From Chryseotalea sanaruensis (GTDB taxonomy: Bacteria > Bacteroidota > Bacteroidia > Cytophagales > Cyclobacteriaceae), in the NCBI RefSeq assembly GCF_003990915.1, contig NZ_BHXQ01000007.1, forward strand, positions 124,001-188,000: 64,000 nt of DNA, read 5' to 3'. Numbering within the stretch: the first letter of the stretch is position 1; each line of letters opens with the position of its first letter. The position numbers and the translations under genes are program-made. The notes beneath the pieces were generated by a model, which saw only the letters and a list, made by a program, of their open reading frames with translations, had not been told where the DNA came from and searched no databases. This document shows, in pieces, positions 26,006 through 35,619 of this stretch.

Positions 26006-27310
26006 TTATTTCTGTGTCTTGCTAACGCCCGGATCTCGCTTCAGGAACTCATCATACAATTGTGTATGACGGCTCACCATTGGTATCTGCCAGCCATCGA
26101 TGAATACCTGTATGATATTTGTCTTGGTTTCAAACGGATCGCCATCGCAAATGAATAAAGTAGCACTCTTACCAGCCTCAATTGAGCCTAATTTGTCTGC
26201 TACGCCCAATATCTGAGCCGGAACGATAGTTACTGCTTTAAGTGCTTCTTCTTTACCCATGCCATAAGCAGCAGCATACGCTGCATGATAAGGCAGGTTA
26301 CGTACATTTTCTGCATTGCTGGTTCTGATTGCCACTGTAACTCCAGCTTTTTTCATCAAACCCGGGTTTGAATAAGCACGGTCGTAACGATCATATTCTC
26401 TGGAGGGTACAGCTTGAACCGGGCCTGTTATTACAGGAATGCCTGCTTTCGCGATTTCATCTGCTACTCTCCAGCCTTCTTGGACGCCACAAAGCACTAC
26501 TTTCTTCACTTTCTTCTCTTTAATCCACTTCAAGGCTGCCTGAATGTCTTTTGAAGCCTCTACTTCAATCATCAACATTTGTTCACCTCGCACCACTGGC
26601 ATAAGTGCAGCCAATTCAGGATAGTAGCCAACGCCCTTTCCTTTGGTTGCAGAATCTATTTTATGGTATTGTATTGCCTTATCCCAAGCCTCATTGATTT
26701 TACCAATAGCTTTTTCATTTGCCTTTTTAATATCCTCATCTGATCTTCTATCAAAGAAACCTCTGCGACCTGTACTTGGAAAATTAATGACCACGCCTTC
26801 AAAACCTGCATACATTTGATCTGGTGTATAACCATGCAGATTAATGAGTGCAGCAGTACCGGGTATTAAACCACCATCGGGTGAAGCCACTACAGTAGTA
26901 ACACCGCTAACGCGGGTTACAGGAATTAAAGCCGAGTTTGGATTTACCGCTGTCAGTGCTTTCATCTGCGGTACAATATCTCCCACCTCACTGTAATCAA
27001 CAGTGCGTGGCACAGCGCTCACCTCAACCAGACCTAAACGTGTTCCTGCATCAATCATTCCTGGATAAATCCATTGCCCTTTGCAATCAATTACTTCTGC
27101 ACCTTGTGGCACTGTAACATTTGCACCTACGGCTTCAATTTTACCATTGCTGATAACGACAGTGCCATTTTGAATAACACCTTTCGTAACCGTTTGAATT
27201 GTTGCATTGGTTAGTGCAAAAGTTCCTGTTTTACCTTTTGGGCTCTGCGCCTGTGTTGCGAATACAACACAAACCAATAACAAGCTTATTAAATAGTTTA
27301 TCTTCTTCAT
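26006..27310 (-). CDS. Amidohydrolase-fold secreted protein lacking the HxH motif
   Basis: The 434-residue protein has a signal peptide (MKKINYLISLLLVCVVFATQ) and the composite-domain start of imidazolonepropionase-like amidohydrolases (GTVVISNGKIEAVG, then GQWIYPGMIDAGTRLG). The metal-binding HxH that should follow PGxIDxH is replaced by AGTRLG. The C-terminal LGSIEAGKSATLFICDGDPF is normal. It is therefore probably not a classical metal-dependent hydrolase. It is the third gene of a tight operon (7-nt gap to the second, terminator after). Confidence 0.9.
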   Translation of the reverse strand: MKKINYLISLLLVCVVFATQAQSPKGKTGTFALTNATIQTVTKGVIQNGTVVISNGKIEAVGANVTVPQGAEVIDCKGQWIYPGMIDAGTRLGLVEVSAVPRTVDYSEVGDIVPQMKALTAVNPNSALIPVTRVSGVTTVVASPDGGLIPGTAALINLHGYTPDQMYAGFEGVVINFPSTGRRGFFDRRSDEDIKKANEKAIGKINEAWDKAIQYHKIDSATKGKGVGYYPELAALMPVVRGEQMLMIEVEASKDIQAALKWIKEKKVKKVVLCGVQEGWRVADEIAKAGIPVITGPVQAVPSREYDRYDRAYSNPGLMKKAGVTVAIRTSNAENVRNLPYHAAYAAAYGMGKEEALKAVTIVPAQILGVADKLGSIEAGKSATLFICDGDPFETKTNIIQVFIDGWQIPMVSRHTQLYDEFLKRDPGVSKTQK

Positions 27311-27317
27311 CGCTGTA

Positions 27318-28691
27318 TTAGTTTAGGCCAAACAATTTCACCATGTTCAATTCGGCACCTTCCAAACAGTTGTCGTGGTTATGACTGTAGTTATGGAATG
27401 TTGCATTATCAACAACAGCCTTAGGATCAACATAAATTCTTTGGTCGTCTGCATCTTTCTCACGATCAAAACGAACAACACCATCTACTACCGTAACCAT
27501 TGGTACAGCATATGAAGAAAGTGGATGCCCTTTAAAGATTGCGATGTCTGCCTCTTTACCAACTTCCAATGAACCTACTCTTGCTTCAATACCTAACTGC
27601 TTGGCTGGATTGATTGTAATTAATGCTAACGCTTCTTCATCACTAAGTCCGCCATATTTTTGTGTTTTTGCAGCTTCATGATACAAGTGACGAATTAATT
27701 CTTCTGAATCTGAATTGATAGAAGTTGTAACACCATTCTTAGTTAAGATAGCTGCATTGTAAGCTGTTGAATAGTATACTTCAAATTTATATGCCCACCA
27801 GTCTGCAAATACAGAGGCCATAGCACCGTACTCCGCCAATTCAGGTGCTACCTTAAAACCTTCATTCACGTGCTGGAATACAAGTTTCTTAATACCAAAA
27901 TCTTTGCAAACACGCAACAACATGTAAATTTCATCTGCTCTGTAGGAGTGGCAGTGAATAATGATGTTACCTTTTAAAATATCAGCAATGGTTTCCTTCT
28001 TCAAATCGTAGGCTGGAGGTGTTCCTCTGAAGCCTTTCTGATTCTTGGCAGCATTGTAGGTATCCCATGCAGCGATGTATTCTTTGGCTTCGCTAAAAGC
28101 TTCACGAATAACAAACTCCACACCCATACGTGAGCGTGGCACAATACCGTTACCTTCACCGTGTACACGTGTTGGGTTTTCTCCCAACGCAAACTTTATG
28201 GTACGTGGTGCACCTTCCATCTTCAACACTTCAGGATCTGTTGTTCCATAACGATGCTTGATCGTTTCGCACTGACCACCAATAGCATTGGCAGAACCAT
28301 GCATGGCATGTGAAGTAGTACAACCTCCAGCCAAGGCGCGATAGATTGAAACATCAAAAGGATCCACAGCATCGCCTGTCCAAACTTGTGCTGTGTTGGG
28401 CTGCGTGGCTTCATTAATGGCTGTTAAGGCAATGTGTGAGTGCGCATCAATAATGCCAGGCATTACGTGCATACCTGTAGCATCTACTGTCTGATAGCCA
28501 GCCGGTGCAACTAAGTTCTTACCAATCTGACTGATCTTACCATCTTTAACAAGTACATCTGTATTTTCAAGATTACCTTTTGTGATGGTAAGAACGGTGC
28601 CGTTCTTAATTAACATATTGCCGCGCTGCACCTGAGCCGTAGCTGTGGTGAGTAAGGCGCAGGCAAAGAATAAACTAAATATCTTTTTCAT
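27318..28691 (-). CDS. Metal-dependent amidohydrolase, secreted, active-site intact
   Basis: I take the ATG at 28691 (MKKIFSLFFACALLTTATAQ); an ATG at 28703 adds four residues. Of the three paralogs this one keeps the metal site: HSH in PGIIDAHSHIALT, His in IIIHCHSYRADE, His in LVFQHVNEGFK and Asp in TSINSDSEELIR. It belongs to the imidazolonepropionase-like group acting on amide or cyclic C-N bonds, here in the periplasm. The substrate is unknown. It overlaps nothing but lies 7 nt upstream of the next paralog. Confidence 0.9.
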   Translation of the reverse strand: MKKIFSLFFACALLTTATAQVQRGNMLIKNGTVLTITKGNLENTDVLVKDGKISQIGKNLVAPAGYQTVDATGMHVMPGIIDAHSHIALTAINEATQPNTAQVWTGDAVDPFDVSIYRALAGGCTTSHAMHGSANAIGGQCETIKHRYGTTDPEVLKMEGAPRTIKFALGENPTRVHGEGNGIVPRSRMGVEFVIREAFSEAKEYIAAWDTYNAAKNQKGFRGTPPAYDLKKETIADILKGNIIIHCHSYRADEIYMLLRVCKDFGIKKLVFQHVNEGFKVAPELAEYGAMASVFADWWAYKFEVYYSTAYNAAILTKNGVTTSINSDSEELIRHLYHEAAKTQKYGGLSDEEALALITINPAKQLGIEARVGSLEVGKEADIAIFKGHPLSSYAVPMVTVVDGVVRFDREKDADDQRIYVDPKAVVDNATFHNYSHNHDNCLEGAELNMVKLFGLN

Positions 28692-28709
28692 CGTCAATCT
28701 CATTTAAAA

Positions 28710-30434
28710 TTAAAGACCTGGATCTTTTGAACCCTTCATCGGAAAGCTTCCGTAAGAACCAACATTCATCGAACCATCAAAAGAAGTTCCATCTATTGTA
28801 AGGTTCACTTCGATTGCCATGGTGTTGCTTCCCATTTGAAAATCGAAAGTGAAAGACAACTTATTTCCATCTACAGCAACATTTTTAATTTCTGTTTCCC
28901 TATCCGACATATTGCTGGTAATGCTACCGGAATAAGTTCCATCAGTATTCTTCAACTTTATTTTACCGGTATTGGTGCCCTGAGGTGTTTCTGTTGAATA
29001 AGACCAATTGCCTTGCACAGATGCCTTCGCTCCGTTCTTATCCCCTTTCTTCTCTTCTTTCACATCCAATGTGTAAAGTTGACCATCAACAAATACATAA
29101 CGCACTTTCGATTTTTCATTAAAGTATGACTTGTCGCTGATAACCAGGTTGGCCATTTTACCATTATCAATTGAACCCATGCGGTCGCTTAATCCCAACA
29201 ATTGTGCTGGTGTTGTTGTCAATGCTGCTAAAGCCTGATCCTCGGTGAGTCCTGCTGCAATCATCCTTCTAAGGTTTGAAGGAATATCTTTAGGCTTAGC
29301 ACTTAAACTGGAGAAACCAAAGGCAATACCTGCCTTCTGAAATACAGCTGGTTGTGCAGTGTACTTGGCGGAAAATTCTTCTTTGCGTTTTTCAAGAGCT
29401 TCTTTTTCAAGCTCTACTGCAGACTTCGCTTTCTTATCATCTTTCTTTTCATCTTTTTTATCGCCTTCTTTCTTATCACCTTCTTTTACTTCTTTCTTAG
29501 CTTCAGGAAGATCGAGACTCAAAAACATTTTTGCATTGGCTGCTTTGATTTTGTTTATTACATCCCAGCCTTCTTTTACATCAGCTAACATTAAAGAAAA
29601 ACCAAAGTCACCTTGCAATGTCAACACACGTTGGATATCCAGTATTTTTTCTGATTTAAATAAAACTGGTTGTCTTTTATCGATTACTGGATAAAAAGCT
29701 TCCAGTACACGATCCGTTGTAGGTCTTTCCAATCCACTGCGGTTAGCAGCATATAAACTTTCATAATTTTTGCTCAGGTTGGCTTGTCTGTATAACTCGC
29801 GCCATTTTGCCATTACACCAATTACAGTCGCAGGATAAACACGCTGTGCCGAAGTTAATTCAGAATAGAAAGCAGTTTTGCTTGCCAACACCATATTATC
29901 TGCAGAAGATCCTCCTAGTAAAATGATTGAACCATTACCGGGTAGCATACCACCGTAAGGAACTACATGCGCGGTGGTGAAACCAACACTTCTTAATTCT
30001 TCCAATGATTTATCGGCAGGATTAAGCTCGTTGCGTACATCGTTTTGAGGTGTGATACCAGCACGCTCGTTAGTAGGATTTCCTGGATCCTTCGGTCTTT
30101 CACGATTCGTTTCTTCTTTTGGTTTAATTACACCAACCCTTGATAGACCATCAATAAAACCAGCATACACGTACATGCTGTCTGCTTTAATGACAATAGC
30201 TTCAGGTGGAATGGATACAGTTTTTCCAACGGCTTTTATAATTCCGTCTTTTACCAATATGGTTCCCATATCGATTTTACGACCTGGTGCCTGGATAATA
30301 TTAACGTTAGTAATGGCATACGTTCGTGATACAGGAGCCAGCGGTTGATCATCTTGCGCAAACACCCAAACCGGTAGGGTAAGCGCCAGAGACAAAAACA
30401 GCCTTCCAAAACACGAAAAATTGAATTGTTTCAT
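28710..30434 (-). CDS. Amidohydrolase-fold secreted protein with extra C-terminal domain, HxH absent
   Basis: The ATG at 30434 starts a signal peptide (MKQFNFSCFGRLFLSLALTL). About 574 residues: an amidohydrolase-like body in which the metal motif reads AGFIDGLSRVG instead of DxHxH, a Lys/Glu-rich low-complexity linker of about 45 residues, then the usual LGSIDNGKMANLVISD end. A further beta-rich domain follows (GNWSYSTETPQGTNTGKIKL, IDGTSFDGSMNVGSYG). It leads the operon of three paralogs and may form hetero-oligomers with the intact enzyme. Confidence 0.87.
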   Translation of the reverse strand: MKQFNFSCFGRLFLSLALTLPVWVFAQDDQPLAPVSRTYAITNVNIIQAPGRKIDMGTILVKDGIIKAVGKTVSIPPEAIVIKADSMYVYAGFIDGLSRVGVIKPKEETNRERPKDPGNPTNERAGITPQNDVRNELNPADKSLEELRSVGFTTAHVVPYGGMLPGNGSIILLGGSSADNMVLASKTAFYSELTSAQRVYPATVIGVMAKWRELYRQANLSKNYESLYAANRSGLERPTTDRVLEAFYPVIDKRQPVLFKSEKILDIQRVLTLQGDFGFSLMLADVKEGWDVINKIKAANAKMFLSLDLPEAKKEVKEGDKKEGDKKDEKKDDKKAKSAVELEKEALEKRKEEFSAKYTAQPAVFQKAGIAFGFSSLSAKPKDIPSNLRRMIAAGLTEDQALAALTTTPAQLLGLSDRMGSIDNGKMANLVISDKSYFNEKSKVRYVFVDGQLYTLDVKEEKKGDKNGAKASVQGNWSYSTETPQGTNTGKIKLKNTDGTYSGSITSNMSDRETEIKNVAVDGNKLSFTFDFQMGSNTMAIEVNLTIDGTSFDGSMNVGSYGSFPMKGSKDPGL

Positions 30435-30586
30435 GAAGTAAAGGTTAAGGTAGAACATCAGGTAAAAAGGAAATATGGGGGAAAGAAGTTTTGATTGCAA
30501 ACCCAGTACAGGAGCGGTGCTTAATGGCTAGGAAAGGTTAAAGAAAAGGTTACAATACAACCTCACTTTTTATCTATTTTGCATCC

Positions 30587-33025
30587 ATGAAAAAAATCAG
30601 ATTCGCGGAACATGTACTTCCACATACGCTGGCCATACTTACTTTTCTGGTTGTCAGCATCTTTTTCTTTAATCCTGTCTTTTTCGATGGCAAAACCTTG
30701 CAGCAAGATGATATTCAGCAATTTAAGGGTAGTGCTAAAGAAATAATAGACTATAGAGAGCGTACAGGCGAAGAAGCTTTGTGGACAAATAGCATGTTTG
30801 GCGGTATGCCGGCTTACCTTATCTCTGTTCAATGGGGCACAGAAGCAATCTCCTATCTCAAAAGAATAGTTACCTTAAATTTGCCACACGCAGTAAATAA
30901 TATTTTTGCAGCCTTTATCAGCTATTATATTCTATTACTGGCTTTTAGAGTAAGGCCCTATTTAGCTATTGCCGGAGCGCTGGCCTTCGGTCTTTCATCT
31001 TACATGATTATTGGCCTTGGAGCCGGACACAATGCGCGCATAGGTGCCATTGCCTTTATGCCTTTGGTAATGGCTGGTATCCATCTGGTTTTCACCAACA
31101 GACGACTACTCGGTTTTGGTTTAACCACTGCAGGTCTTGCTTTACACTTACGTGAAAATCACGTTCAAATAACCTATTACCTACTCTTAATTGTATTAGG
31201 TTATGGTATCATGCAATTAGTTTTAGCCATTCGTGATAAAAAAGTTGCCGCACTATTTACCAATGTGGCCATACTCATCCCTTCTGCCATTATTGCTGTG
31301 GGAACATATTTTGCTCCTCTTTGGGCTGTACAGGAATATTCTGCTTACTCCATTCGCGGTAAGTCTGAGCTTGTTAGCGAACAACTCATTGATGATAATC
31401 CCGATGGATTAGATAAAGCCTATGCATTTCAATATAGCAATGGTATTCTGGAGCCCTTCACTTTACTTATCCCCAATTTTTATGGTGGTGGTACAGGGGA
31501 ATTTTTAGTACAGGATACTGATAGTAAAACCTATAAAGCGTTGATGAATTCAGGTAATGAGCAAATGGCAAATCAACTAGCCTCTTATTCGAGAGCTTAT
31601 TGGGGACCTCAACCTAATACAGCACCCTATTATGCTGGGGCAATTGTCTGCCTGCTTTTTGCCATTGGTATTGCCTTTGCCGATAGACAATACGTTGCCT
31701 GGCTAGTACCAGTCTCCATCTTTGGTGTGATGCTGAGTTGGGGAAGCAGTTTTGAAAGTTTTAATTATTTCATATTCGATCACCTACCCATTTACAATAA
31801 ATTCCGTTCTGTAACTTTTGCATTATTGCTTATACTTTTTGCAATGCCTTTATTAGGCTTACTAGGACTAGAAAAATTATTATCACTAACCTGGAAAGAA
31901 TCACAGAAGAAACTTATTTATCCTGTAGGCATAGTTGCTGGTATTTGTTTCCTACTCGGAATTACAGGTGGCTTCGGATCATTTTTGGCAGATGGCGAAA
32001 GTCAATTGCCAGCCTGGTTTATTAATGCTTTGCAAGACGATAGAACTTCGCTCTTGAGAAGTGATGCCATGCGATCATTCTGGTTCATTGCCATTTTCAG
32101 TGCATTACTTTGGGCCACGTTGAATAAATACATAAAGGCCTATTTTCTCCCAATCGGTTTGGTTCTACTTGTTCTGATTGATATGGTTGGTATAGATGCC
32201 CGCTATCTTTCAAAAGAGAAGTATGTCAGAAAGAGGGATAACTCTTTCTTTGCACCAACAGAAGCGGATAGCGAAATTCTAAAAGACAAATCCAAGTATA
32301 GGGTGTACAATTTACAAGGCACCTTCAGCGAAGCTCGCACTTCATACTTCCACCAATCGATTGGCGGCTACCATGGTGCGAAAATGAGACGATACCAGGA
32401 TTTATACGACTCTGCATTGTTCGATGAAACAAATGTTTTCATTAATGATTTGCAAAGTGGCAATCCACGCTATGATAACTACAACGTCATGAATATGCTG
32501 AACGTTAAGTATGTTACTTATGGTAATCAGCGCAACAATATAATACCTAATCCGGCAGCCAACGGTCCTGTCTGGTTTGTACAATCTATAAAACAAGTTA
32601 ATTCGCCAACTGAAGAATTAGCTGCACTTAAAAATACAGACACTAAAAATGAAGCTGTACTTGATGTTTCTAAATTTAAAGTACCTGCTGTGGAAGCAGA
32701 TTCATTGGCAACTATAAGCATGACCAGCTACCAACCAAATGAGTTGATTTACGAAAGTAACAACACTGCTAATGGACTGGCTGTATTTTCTGAAATCTAT
32801 TATCCAAAAGGCTGGAAAGCCTACATCGATAATCAGGAAGCGGAAATAATGCGCGTCAATTATGTGCTAAGAGCACTGGCTGTTCCTGCAGGTAAGCATG
32901 AAATTAAATTTGAGTTTAAACCTGCTGCATATTACACAGGCAATAAAATTACTACGGCATCGTCATGGCTTGCTATTCTAATTCTATTGGGTACCATTGG
33001 TATGAGTCTTCGTAAAAATGATTAA
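30587..33025 (+). CDS. YfhO family polytopic membrane protein
   Basis: The 812-residue protein has a dozen or more hydrophobic helices between residues 12 and 540 and a large C-terminal soluble part near 545-780 with a final TM. Early motifs LQQDDIQQFKGSAKEI and TNSMFGGMPAYLIS are typical of YfhO proteins, a GT-C-like family linked to glycosylation of surface polymers in Firmicutes. The galactokinase start overlaps its end by 8 nt, suggesting coupling to sugar supply. Confidence 0.92.
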   Translation: MKKIRFAEHVLPHTLAILTFLVVSIFFFNPVFFDGKTLQQDDIQQFKGSAKEIIDYRERTGEEALWTNSMFGGMPAYLISVQWGTEAISYLKRIVTLNLPHAVNNIFAAFISYYILLLAFRVRPYLAIAGALAFGLSSYMIIGLGAGHNARIGAIAFMPLVMAGIHLVFTNRRLLGFGLTTAGLALHLRENHVQITYYLLLIVLGYGIMQLVLAIRDKKVAALFTNVAILIPSAIIAVGTYFAPLWAVQEYSAYSIRGKSELVSEQLIDDNPDGLDKAYAFQYSNGILEPFTLLIPNFYGGGTGEFLVQDTDSKTYKALMNSGNEQMANQLASYSRAYWGPQPNTAPYYAGAIVCLLFAIGIAFADRQYVAWLVPVSIFGVMLSWGSSFESFNYFIFDHLPIYNKFRSVTFALLLILFAMPLLGLLGLEKLLSLTWKESQKKLIYPVGIVAGICFLLGITGGFGSFLADGESQLPAWFINALQDDRTSLLRSDAMRSFWFIAIFSALLWATLNKYIKAYFLPIGLVLLVLIDMVGIDARYLSKEKYVRKRDNSFFAPTEADSEILKDKSKYRVYNLQGTFSEARTSYFHQSIGGYHGAKMRRYQDLYDSALFDETNVFINDLQSGNPRYDNYNVMNMLNVKYVTYGNQRNNIIPNPAANGPVWFVQSIKQVNSPTEELAALKNTDTKNEAVLDVSKFKVPAVEADSLATISMTSYQPNELIYESNNTANGLAVFSEIYYPKGWKAYIDNQEAEIMRVNYVLRALAVPAGKHEIKFEFKPAAYYTGNKITTASSWLAILILLGTIGMSLRKND

Positions 33026-34166
33026 CACATTGAAGAAAATATTTGAAGAACGTTTCAAAAAAGTGCCTCGTACTTTTCAGGCTCCTGGCAGAATTAATTT
33101 AATTGGTGAACACACTGATTATAATGATGGTTTTGTTTTACCAGCTGCCATCGATAAATCTGTTAAGCTTTTAATCGCACTAAACACCACCGACTCCTGT
33201 AACGTAATTGCACAAGATGAGGCAACTGAGGTATCATTTTCGGTGAATGACCTGAAACCAAGTAACGATTGGTCTACTTATGTTAAAGGTGTTGTTTATG
33301 GTTTTCAACAATTGAATTGTAAGCCACAAGGCTTCGATGCCATTTTTAGTAGTGACATACCCATTGGCGCAGGCTTATCCTCTTCAGCTGCATTAAGTTG
33401 CAGTTTTGCTTTTGCTATTAATGAACTTTTTAACTTTGGTTTAGACAAATTACAACTCGCGAAAATAGCACAGCAGGCCGAACATAATTTTGCAGGAGTA
33501 AAGTGTGGCATTATGGATCAATATGCCAGTTTGTTTGGTAAAAAAGATTCGGTAATACTACTCGATTGCCGTTCGTTAACACATCAGTACTTTCCGATTG
33601 CCTTGAAAGACCACACCCTTTTGCTGGCAGATAGTAAAGTAAAACATTCACTTGCCTCCACTGCCTATAATAAAAGAAGAGCCTCTTGCGAAGAGGCAGT
33701 TCATATTATTCAACAAGATAACCCTCAAGTAAAAAGCCTGCGTCACGTTGATAAAGCATTACTGAAAAGTTATCAGCAAAAAATTCCGGCAGAATCATAT
33801 CAAAGAAGCTCTTTCATTGTGGGTGAAATTGAACGAACACAACAGGCGGCAGCATTACTACAAGAAAATAATTTGAAAGCCTTCGGTGCCTGCATGTATG
33901 AAACACATGAAGGCCTTAGTAAAGTCTATGAAGTAAGTTGTGCTGAGTTAGATGTGCTGGTAGACATTGCCAAGCAACATGTAGTAACAGGTGCTCGCAT
34001 GATGGGGGGAGGTTTTGGTGGTTGTACTATTAATTTGATCGCAAATGATAAAGTAGAAAAATTCAAAGAGGCGGTAATGGAAATTTATCAGAATACCTTT
34101 AAGGTTACTCCTGCGTTTTATCAGGTTGCAATTGAAGATGGCGTTCATGAAATAGTAAATGCATGA
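33018..34166 (+). CDS. galK: Galactokinase
   Basis: The 382-residue GHMP kinase phosphorylates galactose to galactose-1-phosphate in the Leloir pathway. It shows the galactokinase signature APGRINLIGEHTDYNDGFVL near residues 23-42, the ATP loop PIGAGLSSSAALSCS, and the third GHMP motif ARMMGGGFGGCTINL. The base Asp is in GIMDQYASLFG. Length is normal. It overlaps YfhO upstream (8 nt) and a small membrane gene downstream (4 nt), so the three are one transcript. Confidence 0.96.
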   Translation: MINTLKKIFEERFKKVPRTFQAPGRINLIGEHTDYNDGFVLPAAIDKSVKLLIALNTTDSCNVIAQDEATEVSFSVNDLKPSNDWSTYVKGVVYGFQQLNCKPQGFDAIFSSDIPIGAGLSSSAALSCSFAFAINELFNFGLDKLQLAKIAQQAEHNFAGVKCGIMDQYASLFGKKDSVILLDCRSLTHQYFPIALKDHTLLLADSKVKHSLASTAYNKRRASCEEAVHIIQQDNPQVKSLRHVDKALLKSYQQKIPAESYQRSSFIVGEIERTQQAAALLQENNLKAFGACMYETHEGLSKVYEVSCAELDVLVDIAKQHVVTGARMMGGGFGGCTINLIANDKVEKFKEAVMEIYQNTFKVTPAFYQVAIEDGVHEIVNA

Positions 34167-34651
34167 GCATAAAATCAGAAAGAGAAGCATTTAATTGGAA
34201 AGCATTTTTGTTAATGACAGGTCTGGGATCTTTATTAGCCGCCTCCGTTTACGGATTATCCAATCATTTCAGTCCTGAAAAATCCAAAGATGTTATTTGG
34301 TATTGGAATAGCCTCTACTGGATCTTACTATACCCTTCACTCATTTCTTCCTTAATGATTAATAATTTTAGGCAATCAAAATTAACAATAACAGAATTTA
34401 ACAACATAACTGATTTTAATACGAAGCTTTTGGCGCGTATAGAGAAATTTAAAGTAACCACACAAACATTAACAGAAAGCAGTCTAGTTTTCTATCCAAC
34501 ATCAAAATTCAAAAAAGTATTCTCGTATTGGTTTAATGCTGAGCGTATGGAAATGAAAATTGAAGAAGGTAAGATTGTATTAATTGGCCCTGTTTATCGT
34601 ATTTCACAAGTAGAAGACACACTTACTTGGAACAAAGACTTTAAAAAGTAA
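34163..34651 (+). CDS. Small two-TM membrane protein of unknown function
   Basis: The 162-residue protein overlaps the galactokinase stop (ATGA). It has TMs near residues 14-32 (AFLLMTGLGSLLAASVYGL) and 47-66 (WNSLYWILLYPSLISSLMI), with a cytoplasmic C-terminal domain. I recognise no family. Its coupling to galK and YfhO suggests a sugar or envelope role, as inference only. Confidence 0.75.
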   Translation: MSIKSEREAFNWKAFLLMTGLGSLLAASVYGLSNHFSPEKSKDVIWYWNSLYWILLYPSLISSLMINNFRQSKLTITEFNNITDFNTKLLARIEKFKVTTQTLTESSLVFYPTSKFKKVFSYWFNAERMEMKIEEGKIVLIGPVYRISQVEDTLTWNKDFKK

Positions 34652-34662
34652 AATCATCTTAA

Positions 34663-34753
34663 ACCATTTGATTTTCTTGATGCTTTTGATTGGCCTCTTT
34701 CCTACCTCTCTCCATCAGAGAGAAAGATAAGAGAATCAAGAAAATCAAGTGGT
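34663..34753. repeat. REP-like hairpin repeat, diverged copy 3
   Basis: The outer arms ACCATTTGATTTTCTTGAT (34663-34681) and ATCAAGAAAATCAAGTGGT (34735-34753) pair with one mismatch. Inside, TTTTGATTGGCCTC, CCTA and a CTCTC / GAGAG hairpin match the interior layout of copies 1 and 2, while the outer arms are different in sequence. Confidence 0.7.
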
Positions 34754-34801
34754 TACTTAAAGTTCCTTAATTTTACTAGGATAATAATGTAAAAAAGTAA
34801 C

Positions 34802-35206
34802 ATGGAAATCTCACTTAATACACCAGCCCTGCTTTTTCCCGCCATTACTTTGTTGATGCTGGCGTATACCAATCGCTTTCTGGCACTAGCGACATTGATT
34901 CGTAACCTGCACACAAAATACAAGCAAATACATGAAGAGCGTGATGTGATTCGCGAGCAAATTAAAAACCTGAAAGAAAGACTAATCCTGATACGCTACA
35001 TGCAAAGCTCAAGCATATTTAGCTTTTTACTGTGCGTCTTAAGCATGCTGTTTATTTATTACCAGCATAGCAATTGGGCAGTAATTACTTTTGGCGGCAG
35101 TTTATTTTCGTTACTTCTCTCACTCTCTTTATCGCTACGAGAAATTTCAATCAGCACACGCGCCTTAGAATTAGAGCTGAAAAATATGGAGGAAGAAAGG
35201 CCTTAA
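34802..35206 (+). CDS. DUF2721 family membrane protein
   Basis: The 134-residue protein has an N-terminal TM (ALLFPAITLLMLAYTNRFLA), a charged coiled-coil stretch (KYKQIHEERDVIREQIKNLK) and two TMs (FSFLLCVLSMLFIYY, WAVITFGGSLFSLLLSLSLS). This is the DUF2721 layout. Function unknown. Its 3' end overlaps the convergent small gene by four bases. Confidence 0.85.
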   Translation: MEISLNTPALLFPAITLLMLAYTNRFLALATLIRNLHTKYKQIHEERDVIREQIKNLKERLILIRYMQSSSIFSFLLCVLSMLFIYYQHSNWAVITFGGSLFSLLLSLSLSLREISISTRALELELKNMEEERP

Positions 35207-35616
35207 AACCTAAAAGTAAAAACAGGCTGCGTAAAAGTGATGCTGCGACCATCAATAGAAAAAGCAGAAAGCTCATAGACTCTATTGCACTCACCCTCAA
35301 AACTGTCTACCTCAACAGCAAATTCAAAGTCTTTGAGTAAGGTAGTTAAAGTAAAATTCTCTTCACCTTCAGAAAAGTTAACCAGAATACCACCGTTGTA
35401 CTCTGTAAATGTTAATAACTCACCTGATTCCACACTTCTCATTTCTATAGAAGCTAAACTTAGTTGATTTGAAGTAAGCAGATTTATATTATCCGCATCT
35501 TCAAAAATAAAAAGACACTCAATGAAAGGCGGTGGTTCACTTTCATTACACCGCTCCATGCATTCAAAAGATGAAAAAATAACAGCCATTGCTGCCCAAA
35601 GAAGTATATTCTTCAT
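35203..35616 (-). CDS. Small secreted, cysteine-containing protein
   Basis: The 137-residue protein has a signal peptide (MKNILLWAAMAVIFSSFEC). The first Cys sits near the cleavage region but the lipobox is poor, so it may be soluble. Further Cys residues (ERCNES, FIECLF, EGECNR) could pair. No family recognised. It starts 3 nt after the stop of the PorP/SprF gene on the same strand and is probably co-transcribed with it. Confidence 0.75.
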   Translation of the reverse strand: MKNILLWAAMAVIFSSFECMERCNESEPPPFIECLFIFEDADNINLLTSNQLSLASIEMRSVESGELLTFTEYNGGILVNFSEGEENFTLTTLLKDFEFAVEVDSFEGECNRVYELSAFSIDGRSITFTQPVFTFRF

Positions 35617-35619
35617 GAC

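Noticed and set aside
34652..34801. Simple terminator at the galK operon end
   Set aside because: The stem is 19 nt with a complex interior shared with two other loci and lacks a T tract, so it is better called a repeat copy.
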